Source of the DNA: Streptomyces sp. NBC_01478
GTDB lineage: Bacteria > Actinomycetota > Actinomycetes > Streptomycetales > Streptomycetaceae
Assembly: GCF_036227225.1 (NCBI RefSeq)
Contig: NZ_CP109444.1
Coordinates: forward strand, 4,135,501-4,199,500
Length of the DNA: 64,000 nucleotides
Direction: 5' to 3'
The notes under the pieces are model-generated. The model was given only the letters and a program-made list of their open reading frames with translations. It had not been told where the DNA came from and ran no database searches. This document shows positions 37,903 through 46,372 of this stretch, in pieces. The translations under genes were made by a program, and so were the position numbers. Position 1 is the stretch's first letter. The number at the start of each line of letters is the position of its first letter.

Positions 37903-38076
37903 TCAGCTCCAGCTGTGGCCGCAGGCCGTGCACACGTAGGAAACTCCGCCGTTGTCACCAAGGACTTGGGCCACGTGGGCGGAACCGCAGGAAGGGCAGC
38001 TCAGGCGGGTGATCGTATCTCGTATCAACGCCGCATCGAAGAGGTGGTCGACCTCCTCGATGATGCTCGCAGGCAT
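37903..38076 (-). CDS. Very small zinc-ribbon protein (57 aa)
   Basis: A 57-residue ORF, MPASIIEEVDHLFDAALIRD at the N-terminus, then LSCPSCGSAHVAQVL and VCTACGHSWS: two CxxC knuckles forming a typical zinc ribbon. A strong GGGAGGGAG sequence lies five bases upstream of the ATG at 38076, and the next zinc-ribbon gene follows three bases after its stop. The two therefore form an operon of CxxC proteins. Easily missed because of its size; the ribosome-binding site and operon position support it. Confidence 0.8.
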   Translation of the reverse strand: MPASIIEEVDHLFDAALIRDTITRLSCPSCGSAHVAQVLGDNGGVSYVCTACGHSWS

Positions 38077-38145
38077 CGCTACTCCCTCCCGTCGGGCCGC
38101 GCCCCCTTCCGGCCGTTTGATTCTGCCACGGCCGGACCAATACGG

Positions 38146-39615
38146 TCAGCGACGCCTTCGTACCAGTCCGGACACGGCACCCACCGCGGCCGTCCCCGCC
38201 AGCGCGAACATGCACGCCAAAAGCGCCTTCGCAGAGGTATACGCCCCCGGGGCCCCAAGTGACTCAAGCCGGTTCAAGAACAGTGTGCCGAAAACCGCGA
38301 CCCCGAGGAGCTGACCAAGCTGCGCGACCGTGGAGAGCAGACCGCTGGCGTCCGCCGCGTCCTCGGGCCGCACGGTTGCCAGGGCCCGGGTCAGCGTCGG
38401 ACTGAAGGCGAGCGCGAGCCCGGCCCCCACGCCGACGTACGCCACGTAGAGTACGGCTCCGCCGCGGCCGCCGCCTTCGAACGCCAGGCCGACTCCCGCG
38501 ACGGCCGGCATCGTGATCACGAAACCGAGCGGGGTCAGCGCCCGCTGCCAGGCCGCCGGCCACCGGCGCCAGGTCAGACCGACCGCCCCGAAGACGACCG
38601 CCGTCGGCGCGAAGGTGAGCCCCGCGCGCAGCGCGCTGAAGCCGAGGCCGCCCTGGACGTGCAGGGTGAGCGCGAACAGGAAACCGGCGTTGACGGCCAT
38701 CACCGCCAGGATCCGGAAGACGGCGAGACCCATGCCGGTGTGACGCAGCACACGCGGCGCGATCAGCGGGGCGCCCCCGCGCCGGGCGAGCCGGGACTCG
38801 TAGCCGCAGAACGCCGCGAAGAGCACCGCCGCCGCGATCAGCGACAGCCACGACCACAGCGGCCAGCCCTCCTCCTGCCCCAGCACCAGCGGCACCGTCA
38901 GCAGCGAGACGGCCGAGGCGAGCAGCACCAGCCCCGGCACGTCGAAGGCGCGCGCCCGCTCCGGCTCCGCCCCGCCGTCCCGCGGCAGCACGCGCCGGCC
39001 GACGAACAGGAGTACGACCCCCACCGGCACGTTGACGAGAAACACCGGCCGCCAGCCCGTGCCGAACAGGTCGGCGCTGACGAGCACGCCGCCGAGGATC
39101 TGCCCGGCCGCGGCGCCGACGGCGATGACCGCCGAGTACACGCCGAGCGCCCGCATCCGCGCCTCGCCGATGAAGTGCCGCTGGATCAGGCTGAGCACCT
39201 GCGGGATCATCAGCGCCGAGCCGGAGCCCTGGACCAGGCGGAACACGATCAGCTCGGTCGAGCCCTGGGCCAGACCGCAGGCCAGCGAGGCGGCGGTGAA
39301 GAGCGCGAGCCCGGCGAGGTGGACCCGGGCGTGACCGAGCCGGTCGCCGAGCCGGGCGCCGGTGATCAGCAGCACCGAGTACGTGATGGTGTAGCCGGCG
39401 ATCACCAACTGCAGGTCGGCGCCGGAGGCGTGGAGTTCGGTGCCGATGGTGGGGGCGGCGACGTTGACGATGAACACGTCGAGCAGCGCCATGAACAGGG
39501 CCGCGAGCAGGACCGCGAGCATCGGCCCACGGCGATTGTCAGTGCCAGGGTCTTTACTGGTGGCAGGAGTTGGAACGGGTGCGGAATCCGGTTCCGTCCG
39601 GGGTGGTGTCGTCAT
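38146..39615 (-). CDS. DHA2-family MFS drug exporter
   Basis: A 489-residue polytopic transporter. LAALFMALLDVFIVNVAAPT at helix 1, ITGARLGDRLGHARV (motif A) and LVQGSGSALMIPQVLSLIQR (motif C-like) place it in the 14-helix DHA2 group, proton-driven exporters of drugs and own metabolites. The ATG at 39615 gives MTTPPRTEPDSAP. It is divergent from the XRE regulator with a 109-bp shared promoter region, the usual layout for a regulated efflux pair. Confidence 0.93.
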   Translation of the reverse strand: MTTPPRTEPDSAPVPTPATSKDPGTDNRRGPMLAVLLAALFMALLDVFIVNVAAPTIGTELHASGADLQLVIAGYTITYSVLLITGARLGDRLGHARVHLAGLALFTAASLACGLAQGSTELIVFRLVQGSGSALMIPQVLSLIQRHFIGEARMRALGVYSAVIAVGAAAGQILGGVLVSADLFGTGWRPVFLVNVPVGVVLLFVGRRVLPRDGGAEPERARAFDVPGLVLLASAVSLLTVPLVLGQEEGWPLWSWLSLIAAAVLFAAFCGYESRLARRGGAPLIAPRVLRHTGMGLAVFRILAVMAVNAGFLFALTLHVQGGLGFSALRAGLTFAPTAVVFGAVGLTWRRWPAAWQRALTPLGFVITMPAVAGVGLAFEGGGRGGAVLYVAYVGVGAGLALAFSPTLTRALATVRPEDAADASGLLSTVAQLGQLLGVAVFGTLFLNRLESLGAPGAYTSAKALLACMFALAGTAAVGAVSGLVRRRR

Positions 39616-39724
39616 GCGGTCGAGCGTGGGGGCGCTTCGGTACGGGTGCCGAGAGCCCGCTGATGCTGGTACTGGCAGCACCTGGCACGGACCAGGCCGG
39701 GCGTCGAACATGGGGGATGTGACG
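39616..39724. promoter_or_regulatory. Divergent promoter region of exporter and XRE regulator
   Basis: It contains the repeated TGGTACTGGCAGCACC and TGGCACGGACCA motifs around 39666-39694, a candidate operator for the XRE protein. Ends are set by the two start codons. Confidence 0.45.
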
Positions 39725-40576
39725 ATGGGGATGGGGACCACACAGCGCCGCCGACCTGAGCTGGCCGCGTTTCTGCGCAGCAGGCGCGCGAGGGTGACAC
39801 CGCACGACGTGGGCATGCCGCCGGGTTTTCGACGGCGTACGCCGGGACTGCGCCGCGAGGAGGTCGCGCAGCTCTCCGGAGTGGGCGTCACCTGGTACAC
39901 CTGGCTCGAACAGGGGCGCCCGATCAACGCCTCCGCACAGGTGCTGGACGCCGTGGCGCGCACGCTCCGGCTCGACGCGCCGGAGCGCGAGCATCTGTAC
40001 CACCTGGCCGAGGTGCCGTACGCGCATCCGCCGGAAGTGGCCTCGCAGTCGGTGGGGCCGGAGATCCAGGGCATCCTCGACGCCCTCGATCCGCGCCCGG
40101 CGGTGGTCTACAACGCGCGCTACGACATCCTCGCCACCAACGCCCCCTACCGGACGGTGTTCTGGGTGGAGCCGCTGCCGCCGAGCCCGATGCCGAACGC
40201 GCTGTGGAAGCTGTTCACGGTCCCGGAGGAGGACTGTCCGCTGCTGTACCGGGAGACGGAGCTCCCGGTGATGGTGGCGACGCTGCGCTCGGCCTACGGG
40301 GTGCATACCGGCGAGCCCGTCTGGGAGGAGTTCATACGGGGGCTGTCGGCGGCGAGTCCGCTCTTCGCGCGGCTGTGGAGGAGCGGGGACGTGGCGGAGC
40401 CGGGGCGGCGGGTGAAGACGTTCCGGCACGAGGAGGTGGGCGAGATGCGGATGACGTCGGTGTCGTTGTCGGTCAACGGCATGTCGGAATGCCGGATCGT
40501 GGTCTACACCCCGGCCGACGAGGAGACTCGGCGGCGCACGGAGGCGCTGACAGTGACGAAAAGATCCCACCCCTGA
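39725..40576 (+). CDS. XRE-family regulator with MmyB-like ligand domain
   Basis: About 283 residues. An N-terminal helix-turn-helix (GLRREEVAQLSGVGVTWYTW, then LEQGRPINASAQVLDAVART) is followed by the MmyB-like C-terminal domain (NARYDILATNAPYRTVFW, VKTFRHEEVGEMRMTSVSLS) thought to bind a fatty-acid-like ligand. I prefer ATG 39725 because GGGGGA lies seven bases upstream; 39710 is possible. It likely represses the divergent MFS exporter. The 3' end runs into a hairpin that also terminates the second tRNA-Ala. Confidence 0.92.
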   Translation: MGMGTTQRRRPELAAFLRSRRARVTPHDVGMPPGFRRRTPGLRREEVAQLSGVGVTWYTWLEQGRPINASAQVLDAVARTLRLDAPEREHLYHLAEVPYAHPPEVASQSVGPEIQGILDALDPRPAVVYNARYDILATNAPYRTVFWVEPLPPSPMPNALWKLFTVPEEDCPLLYRETELPVMVATLRSAYGVHTGEPVWEEFIRGLSAASPLFARLWRSGDVAEPGRRVKTFRHEEVGEMRMTSVSLSVNGMSECRIVVYTPADEETRRRTEALTVTKRSHP

Positions 40577-40589
40577 AAGGGATGGGATC
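40563..40589 (-). terminator. Terminator of the second tRNA-Ala (overlaps XRE gene end)
   Basis: Stem GATCCCA/TGGGATC with inner CCCC and GGG pairing; on the minus strand TTTTC follows, so it ends the tRNA transcript. The XRE stop codon lies in its loop. Confidence 0.7.
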
Positions 40590-40646
40590 TCATCGACTCG
40601 ATCGTGGACGACTCTCGATCTTTGACAACTCAAGAGTGTCGATCTG

Positions 40647-40719
40647 TGGAGCTAAGGAGAATTGAACTCCTGACCTCCTGCATGCCATGCAGGCGCTCTA
40701 CCAACTGAGCTATAGCCCC
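40647..40719 (-). tRNA. tRNA-Ala (anticodon GGC), second copy
   Basis: Identical in all 73 positions to the tRNA at 37461-37533, same strand, with its own promoter and terminator but unrelated flanks. Confidence 0.97.
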
Positions 40720-40754
40720 GTGTGTTCTTCCCGCTCGGCGGGCGAACAAGAAGA

Positions 40755-40784
40755 ACTTTAGCCTGCGACCTGCCGGAAAGTGAA
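40755..40784 (-). promoter_or_regulatory. Promoter of the second tRNA-Ala
   Basis: TTCACT (40779-40784), 18-bp spacer, TAAAGT (40755-40760) on the minus strand, about 36 bp upstream of the tRNA. Confidence 0.55.
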
Positions 40785-40812
40785 ATCCGGGGTCGGGGCC
40801 CTGGAGGGCCGC

Positions 40813-41478
40813 TCAGTCGTCGTCGCCGAGCACCGGTTCCGGGAGCGTTCCGGCGTTGTGTTCCAGCAGGCGCCAGCCGCGGGCGCCCTCGCCGAGCACG
40901 GACCAGCAGCAGTTGGAGAGGCCGCCGAGACTCTCCCAGTGCTGGGACTCCAGACCGAGGAGACGTCCGATGGTGGTGCGGATGGTGCCGCCGTGGCTGA
41001 CCACCACGAGGGTGCCGTCCTCGGGCAGCTTCTCGGCGTGCCGCAGCACGACGGGGGCGGCCCGGTCGGCGACCTCGCTCTCCAGTTCACCGCCACCGCG
41101 GCGTACCGGTTCCCCGCGCTTCCACGCGGCGTACTCCGCGCCGTGGCGGGCGATGATCTCCTCGTGCGTCAGCCCCTGCCAGACGCCCGCGTAGGTCTCC
41201 CGCAGGCCCTCGTCGTGGGTGACGTCGAGGTCGGTGAGGACGGCCAGTTCGGCGGCCGTGTTCGCCGCCCGCCTCAGGTCGGAGGCGACGATCGCGTCCG
41301 GCTTGAGGGAGGCCAGCAGCCGCGCGGCGCGGCGGGCCTGGCCGACACCGGTCTCGGTGAGCTCGACGTCCGTGGTGCCCTGGAAGCGGCGCTCCACGTT
41401 CCACGCGGTCTGGCCGTGCCGCCACAGGATGACGCGGCGGCCCCGGCCCGCCTTGCGGCCGTCCGCGCCGGCGCTCAT
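40813..41478 (-). CDS. Histidine phosphatase (phosphoglycerate-mutase-like)
   Basis: A 221-residue branch-2 histidine phosphatase family member. The RHG motif is WRHGQTAWNVERRFQG, with catalytic His; the second His and conserved Arg are in RETYAGVWQGLTHEEI and VVSHGGTIRT. In actinobacteria such enzymes act on small phosphate esters, for example glucosyl-3-phosphoglycerate; the substrate is not readable here. The ATG at 41478 overlaps the rsfS stop at 41475 (ATGA), so it is cotranscribed with rsfS. Confidence 0.92.
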   Translation of the reverse strand: MSAGADGRKAGRGRRVILWRHGQTAWNVERRFQGTTDVELTETGVGQARRAARLLASLKPDAIVASDLRRAANTAAELAVLTDLDVTHDEGLRETYAGVWQGLTHEEIIARHGAEYAAWKRGEPVRRGGGELESEVADRAAPVVLRHAEKLPEDGTLVVVSHGGTIRTTIGRLLGLESQHWESLGGLSNCCWSVLGEGARGWRLLEHNAGTLPEPVLGDDD

Positions 41479-41918
41479 CGCACCTCCCCGAACTCGGAGG
41501 CGTCCTCCTCGGCCTGGAGCTTGGCGTGCTCGGCGGACTTGCCGCGGGTGGCCTTGGCCTCGGCGGGGAGGTCCAGCTCGGGGCAGTCCTTCCACAGCCG
41601 CTCCAGGGCGTAGAAGACGCGCTCCTCGCTGTGCTGGACGTGGACGACGATGTCGACGTAGTCGAGCAGGATCCAGCGGGCGTCACGGTCGCCCTCGCGG
41701 CGCACCGGCTTGGCGCCGAGCTCCTTGTTCAGCCGCTCCTCGATCTCGTCGACGATCGACTTGACCTGACGGTCGTTGGGAGCGGAGGCCAGCAGGAAGG
41801 CATCCGTGATCGACAGCACGTCGCTGACGTCGTAGGCGATGATGTCGTGCGCGAGCTTGTCGGCGGCCGCCTGGGCGGCGGCGGAGATGAGCTCGATGGA
41901 GCGGTCAGTGGCGGTCAC
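41475..41918 (-). CDS. rsfS: Ribosomal silencing factor RsfS
   Basis: A 147-residue protein that binds L14 and blocks 30S-50S joining under starvation. KLAHDIIAYDVSDVLSITDA, LLASAPNDRQVKSIVDEIEE and WILLDYVDIVVHVQHSEERV are diagnostic, with the usual YALERLW segment. The start is GTG at 41918. It is the 5' member of a coupled pair with the histidine phosphatase, and nadD lies in the same conserved neighbourhood. Confidence 0.95.
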   Translation of the reverse strand: MTATDRSIELISAAAQAAADKLAHDIIAYDVSDVLSITDAFLLASAPNDRQVKSIVDEIEERLNKELGAKPVRREGDRDARWILLDYVDIVVHVQHSEERVFYALERLWKDCPELDLPAEAKATRGKSAEHAKLQAEEDASEFGEVR

Positions 41919-42101
41919 TACGCGGCTTTCGGTCGGCGGTCAACAGACCTCAAGGGTCTCACGGACCGTGGACGGCCCCCCACGTGAATAACGGATCATG
42001 CCCCGGACACCGGTCGGAACACCGGCTCCGGCCTCCGGGGCGTGCTCTCCGTCACGACGACACCGCCACATCGGCGTCGCTACGACGACTCGGCCACGGC
42101 G

Positions 42102-43811
42102 TCACGAGGACGACGACGGCTTGTAGTCGGTGCCCAGGATCACCGAGACATCCGCGTTCGCGGAGACTGTGCCCTTGGTCACGGTGCTGGTGGGCAGGCC
42201 CAGGGTCTTGGCGACCTCGGTGGCGTTCTCCTTGTCGGCCGCGTCGGAGTACGTGATCTTGGACGTGGCCGAGGTCCCGGACACGGTGCCGGCCTCCAGG
42301 AAGGTGAAGCCGCCGTTGAGGAGGACGACGCGGGCCTTCTCGGTGTCGTCCTTGACGCCGGTGGCGTTCTGGACGGCGACCCGGACCGCCGAACCCTCGT
42401 CGGGGCTCTTCGCGGTGCCGCCCAGGATGTCCTTGACGACACTGGCCGAGGCCTGCGCGGTCAGGGTGCCGTCGTTCTGGACGGGCAGCAGGGCGGTCTT
42501 GTAGTCGCCGCTCTTGGCGAGGTCGGCGAGCTTGGCGAGGAAGGTGCCGAGGTCCTTGTCGGTGAGGGGCGGGTCCAGGATCTGGGCCAGTGTCTGCACG
42601 GTGGTGGTCGCCGCCGTCGGGTCCGAGGTGAGCTGGCGCAGCACGCCCTGCATGACCTGGCCGAACCGCTCCAACTGGGCGTTCTGGGCCTCGCCCGAGG
42701 CGCGGTAGGTGGCGTAGGCGACGGCCATCTTGCCGCTGAGGGTCTGGTCCTTGCCCTTGTGGACGAGGGGCGCGGCGCTCTTCTTCGTCGCGGCCGGGTC
42801 GGGCACGTCGGCGTTGGTGTCGAGGTCGATGTTGCCGACGAGGTCGACCAGGTTCTGGAGGTAGGGGGTGTCCAGCCGCCAGGTGCCCTCGATGTCGGTG
42901 CCGAGGACGGTGTTGAGCTGGTCGACGGTCCCGGAGGTGCCGTCGTCGTCGACCGACTTGGCCAGCGTCGTGGTGTTGCCGTCGTCGTCCGTGAGGGCCA
43001 GGGAGTTGGGCAGCAGGACGGTGGTGCCCTGCTTCAGGGTGGTGTTGTCGACGAGCAGCACCGAAGAGGTGCCGCCCTTCGCGGTGTTGTGCAGGTGGAC
43101 GACGATCACGTCACGGTTCTGGGCGCCCGCGGCCGTCGTGGTGCCCGACTTCGAGGCGGACGAGGAGACTCCGGGGAGCTTCCCGGCGTACCAGAGGTAG
43201 CCGACACCGCCGGACACGACCAGCGCGAGGGCCACGACGAGGGCGACCATGCGGCCACGGGCGCGGCGCTTGGCCTCCTCGCGGCGCTCGGTGCGGTTCT
43301 CGGTGAAGTTCAGCCAGTCGATGACGTCCTCGGAGTCGTCGGTCGGCTCCTCCACGAACGCGAACTGCTCGGTGCGGTAGTCCCGTTCACCCGTCTCCGG
43401 GGTTTTCGGGGCTTCCGTTTCCTCGGCCGGGCCGCCCTGCTGCGGGATGTAGGCGGTCTGCTCGGCGACCCGGGGCTGCTGTCCGCTGGTCGCGGTCTGC
43501 CCGTAGGGGTCGTAGGCCGTCGTCGTCCCGGTGGCGTAGGGGTCGTAGCCGGACTGCGGCGCCTGCCGGCTGTCGTAGGCCTGCTGGGCGCCCGTGTCGT
43601 AGTCGGGCGTCTGCTGCTGGGTGCCGGTCGCGTACGGGTCGTAGGCATAGCCCTGCTGTTGCTGCTGCCCGTACGGGTCGTACGGCTGCTGCTGCGGGGG
43701 CTGTTGGGTCTGCTGGGCCGGGACCTGGCGGTAGACAGGTTGGTTGTACTCGTCGTAGCCGACGAGTTCGTACTGGTCGCCGCCGTACCCGGCGTCGTAT
43801 CGGTCGTTCAC
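42102..43811 (-). CDS. LytR-CpsA-Psr (LCP)-type membrane protein with LytR_C domain and Gln/Tyr-rich N-terminus
   Basis: A 569-residue protein. The cytosolic N-terminus is Gln/Tyr/Pro-rich with YDPYATGT and YDPYGQ repeats; a TM helix (MVALVVALALVVSGGVGYLW) lies near residue 200, then an extracellular LCP-like domain (VVHLHNTAKGGTSSVLLVD) and a C-terminal LytR_C domain (VRVAVQNATGVKDDTEKA). LCP enzymes attach wall polymers to peptidoglycan. The usual PRD segment reads LPNSLALT and the RxxRQQ region ERFGQVM, so catalytic residues look altered. The position next to nadD matches an LCP gene implicated in spore-wall glycopolymer attachment in S. coelicolor, as I recall it. Confidence 0.82.
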   Translation of the reverse strand: MNDRYDAGYGGDQYELVGYDEYNQPVYRQVPAQQTQQPPQQQPYDPYGQQQQQGYAYDPYATGTQQQTPDYDTGAQQAYDSRQAPQSGYDPYATGTTTAYDPYGQTATSGQQPRVAEQTAYIPQQGGPAEETEAPKTPETGERDYRTEQFAFVEEPTDDSEDVIDWLNFTENRTERREEAKRRARGRMVALVVALALVVSGGVGYLWYAGKLPGVSSSASKSGTTTAAGAQNRDVIVVHLHNTAKGGTSSVLLVDNTTLKQGTTVLLPNSLALTDDDGNTTTLAKSVDDDGTSGTVDQLNTVLGTDIEGTWRLDTPYLQNLVDLVGNIDLDTNADVPDPAATKKSAAPLVHKGKDQTLSGKMAVAYATYRASGEAQNAQLERFGQVMQGVLRQLTSDPTAATTTVQTLAQILDPPLTDKDLGTFLAKLADLAKSGDYKTALLPVQNDGTLTAQASASVVKDILGGTAKSPDEGSAVRVAVQNATGVKDDTEKARVVLLNGGFTFLEAGTVSGTSATSKITYSDAADKENATEVAKTLGLPTSTVTKGTVSANADVSVILGTDYKPSSSS

Positions 43812-43827
43812 CGGTGCCCCTCTCGGC

Positions 43828-44502
43828 TCACTCGCCGCGGTACAGCTCGCGCTTGTCGATATAGCGCACGACTCCGTCGGGCACCAGGTACCAGACGGGA
43901 TCACCCTTCGCGACTCTCGCACGGCAGTCCGTGGAGGAGATGGCCAGCGCGGGAACCTCGACCAGCGAGACGCCGCCCTCCGGGAGACCGGGGTCGGTCA
44001 GTGTGTGGCCGGGGCGGGTGACTCCGATGAAGTGCGCGAGGGAGAACAGCTCCTCCGCGTCCCGCCAGGTCAGGATCGCGCCGAGGGCGTCGGCGCCGGT
44101 GATGAAGAAGAGGTCGGCGTCGGGGTTGATCGCGCGCAGGTCGCGCAGGGTGTCCGTGGTGTAGGTGGGGCCGCCGCGGTCGATGTCGATGCGGCTCACC
44201 GAGAACTGGGGGTTCTCGGCGGTCGCGATGACCGTCATCAGGTAGCGGTCCTCGGCGAGCGCGACCTTGCGGTCGGTCTTCTGCCACGGCTGACCGGTCG
44301 GGACGAAGATCACCTCGTCCAGGTGGAACTGCGCGGCGACCTCACTGGCCGCCACGAGGTGTCCGTGGTGGATCGGGTCGAACGTTCCGCCCATGACGCC
44401 GAGCCGGCGCTTGCCGGGGTTCGACGGGCCGTTGTTGCGCGGGCCGTTCACCATTCGGTTCTCCGTGCCGCGCGTCGTGTCGTTCGCCGGACCGGTAGGC
44501 AT
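43828..44502 (-). CDS. nadD: Nicotinate-nucleotide adenylyltransferase
   Basis: About 224 residues. NadD makes deamido-NAD from nicotinate mononucleotide and ATP. The nucleotidyltransferase signature is [19 protein letters not shown] (GTFDPxHxGH), the second motif is [18 protein letters not shown] (ISST). The N-terminal 30 residues are disordered. Three in-frame starts exist (44517, 44502 and one near MVNGPRNNG); I used 44502, which has GGGAG eight bases upstream. The LCP gene follows 16 bases downstream. Confidence 0.95.
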   Translation of the reverse strand: MPTGPANDTTRGTENRMVNGPRNNGPSNPGKRRLGVMGGTFDPIHHGHLVAASEVAAQFHLDEVIFVPTGQPWQKTDRKVALAEDRYLMTVIATAENPQFSVSRIDIDRGGPTYTTDTLRDLRAINPDADLFFITGADALGAILTWRDAEELFSLAHFIGVTRPGHTLTDPGLPEGGVSLVEVPALAISSTDCRARVAKGDPVWYLVPDGVVRYIDKRELYRGE

Positions 44503-44584
44503 GTCCTGCTCTCCCATGCGTGCAGACCCTACCGGCCCGGTGTGAAGACCCCGGGACCCGTCCGGTGGACAGAAGGGACAGACC

Positions 44585-44746
44585 CTAGCGGTCGCGGTTG
44601 AAGCGGGTGGTGATCCACAGCAGCAGCATCAGGACGATGAACGCGCCGCCACCGGTGATGATCGGCTGGAGGCTCTCGTGGTTGCCCCCGCCCTCCCCCT
44701 CGGCGGCAAGAGTGACCAACTGGGCAGCAGTGCCGTGGATGCTCAT
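44585..44746 (-). CDS. Small single-pass membrane protein (53 aa)
   Basis: A 53-residue [23 protein letters not shown], then one TM helix ([18 protein letters not shown]) and a basic end NRDR. Positive residues after the helix suggest an N-outside topology. It lies directly upstream of nadD and just after another 53-residue membrane protein. No family recognised; the helix and normal codon use support it. Confidence 0.7.
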   Translation of the reverse strand: MSIHGTAAQLVTLAAEGEGGGNHESLQPIITGGGAFIVLMLLLWITTRFNRDR

Positions 44747-44879
44747 CTTCAGCAGAACCTATCGGGTGTGGGCGGGATAAAGATGTCGGCCCATGGTAAG
44801 CGGGCGTCCCGGCGGCGATCACGCCGACTCCGCCATTGGGAACTCGACATGGGCGTCGGCAGGGAACTCGACGGGAGTC

Positions 44880-45041
44880 TCAGTCGTCCTTCTGTTTGTA
44901 CCCGCGCAGCAGGAACCACGCGGTCAGGATGCAGCCGAGGAACATCACGATCAGTACGACCCTGAGCAGATCCCCCGACCCTTGCCGGGGGGCGGCGCTC
45001 GCGGCCTCTGCGAGCCAGGCGGCTGCGGAATGGGGCTCCAT
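44880..45041 (-). CDS. Second small single-pass membrane protein (53 aa)
   Basis: A 53-residue ORF, MEPHSAAAWLAEAASAAPRQ, one TM helix (VVLIVMFLGCILTAWFLLRG) and the basic end YKQKDD. It is the same length as the preceding small protein, with a comparable layout, but shares no clear sequence identity. It is divergent from the M48 protease gene. Confidence 0.7.
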   Translation of the reverse strand: MEPHSAAAWLAEAASAAPRQGSGDLLRVVLIVMFLGCILTAWFLLRGYKQKDD

Positions 45042-45143
45042 GCGTTGACTCCTTCGCTGTACTGCCCGTCCACGGTATCTCCGCCTAGGCTGGGCTCTGC
45101 TTCGGGGGCACTCAGGGCACTCACACGCACATGGGGGGACCAC

Positions 45144-46268
45144 ATGTCCGAAGACGGCCACGAGCAGAACGGGCACGAGAACGTACCGAGCAGGCAGCGC
45201 AGGCGCTTCCCAGGAATCTCCTCGCGTGCGTACGAGCACCCGGCCGACCGTTCCGCCCTGGTGGCGCTGCGCAAGCTGACCGGGTTCGACACGGTGTTCA
45301 AGGCACTCAGCGGGCTGCTGCCCGAGCGCAGTCTGCGGCTGCTGTTCCTGTCCGACTCGGTGCGCGTGTCGGACCAGCAGTTCGCGCACCTCAACGACAT
45401 GCTGCGGGACGCCTGTTACATCCTGGACCTGGAGAAGGTCCCGCCGATGTACGTCACCCAGGACCCGCAGCCCAACGCGATGTGCATCGGCCTGGACGAG
45501 CCGATCATCGTCGTCACCACCGGTCTGGTCGAGCTGCTCGACGAGGAGGAGATGCGGGCGGTCGTCGGCCACGAGGTGGGCCACGCGCTGTCCGGCCACT
45601 CCGTGTACCGCACGATCCTGCTGTTCCTGACCAGCCTGGCCCTGAAGGTCGCCTGGATCCCGCTGGGCAACCTCGCGATCCTGGCGATCGTGACGGCGCT
45701 GCGCGAGTGGTTCCGCAAGTCGGAGCTGTCCGCCGACCGCGCGGGTCTGCTGGTCGGCCAGGACCTGCGGGCCTCGATGCGCGGCCTGATGAAGATCGCC
45801 GGCGGCAATCACCTGCACGAGATGAACGTGGACGCCTTCCTCAAGCAGGCCGAGGAGTTCGAGTCGGGCGGCGATCTGCGCGACTCGGTACTGAAGATCC
45901 TCAATGTGATGCCCCGCTCCCACCCGTTCACCACCGTGCGGGCGGCCGAGCTGAAGAAGTGGGCCGAGTCCCGCGACTACCAGCGGATCATGGACGGCCA
46001 CTACCCGCGGCGCAGCGAGGACAAGGACACCTCGGTCACGGACGCGTTCCGCGAGTCGGCCGCGAGCTACGCCACCAACGTGAAGAGCTCCAAGGACCCG
46101 CTGATGAAGCTGGTCAGCGACATCGCCGGCGGCGCGGGCGACCTGGGCGGCCGGGTGCGGCGCGGCTTCGGCGGCTTCGGGAGCACGTCACCGCAGGACG
46201 AGTCCCCGTCCGGTTCGGCCAACGGCACCGAGCAGCCGCCCACGGACGACACCCCGCCGCGCGACTGA
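45144..46268 (+). CDS. M48-family membrane metalloprotease (HtpX-like)
   Basis: A 374-residue protein with the zinc motif HEVGHALSGH (HExxH) and a third ligand region LREWFRKSELSADRAGLL, plus hydrophobic helices (ILLFLTSLALKVAWIPLG, LAILAIVTAL). A C-terminal Gly/Pro/Ser tail (GGRVRRGFGGFGS) is disordered. Such proteases trim or clear misfolded membrane proteins. The ATG at 45144 is preceded by GGGGGGA at four bases. It is divergent from the small membrane protein gene. Confidence 0.9.
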   Translation: MSEDGHEQNGHENVPSRQRRRFPGISSRAYEHPADRSALVALRKLTGFDTVFKALSGLLPERSLRLLFLSDSVRVSDQQFAHLNDMLRDACYILDLEKVPPMYVTQDPQPNAMCIGLDEPIIVVTTGLVELLDEEEMRAVVGHEVGHALSGHSVYRTILLFLTSLALKVAWIPLGNLAILAIVTALREWFRKSELSADRAGLLVGQDLRASMRGLMKIAGGNHLHEMNVDAFLKQAEEFESGGDLRDSVLKILNVMPRSHPFTTVRAAELKKWAESRDYQRIMDGHYPRRSEDKDTSVTDAFRESAASYATNVKSSKDPLMKLVSDIAGGAGDLGGRVRRGFGGFGSTSPQDESPSGSANGTEQPPTDDTPPRD

Positions 46269-46372
46269 GGACTGACCTCACTCACGTACGAGGGGCTGTG
46301 CACGGCCCCTTTCGAGCACGGCCGCCGCGTGTGCGAAAACTCAGGGAACTCACACCTTCGGAACGCGGAAAC

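Noticed and set aside
37461..40719. Integrated genomic island at tRNA-Ala
   Set aside because: No integrase or transfer gene lies in the interval and both tRNAs have separate promoters; kept only as a structural observation.
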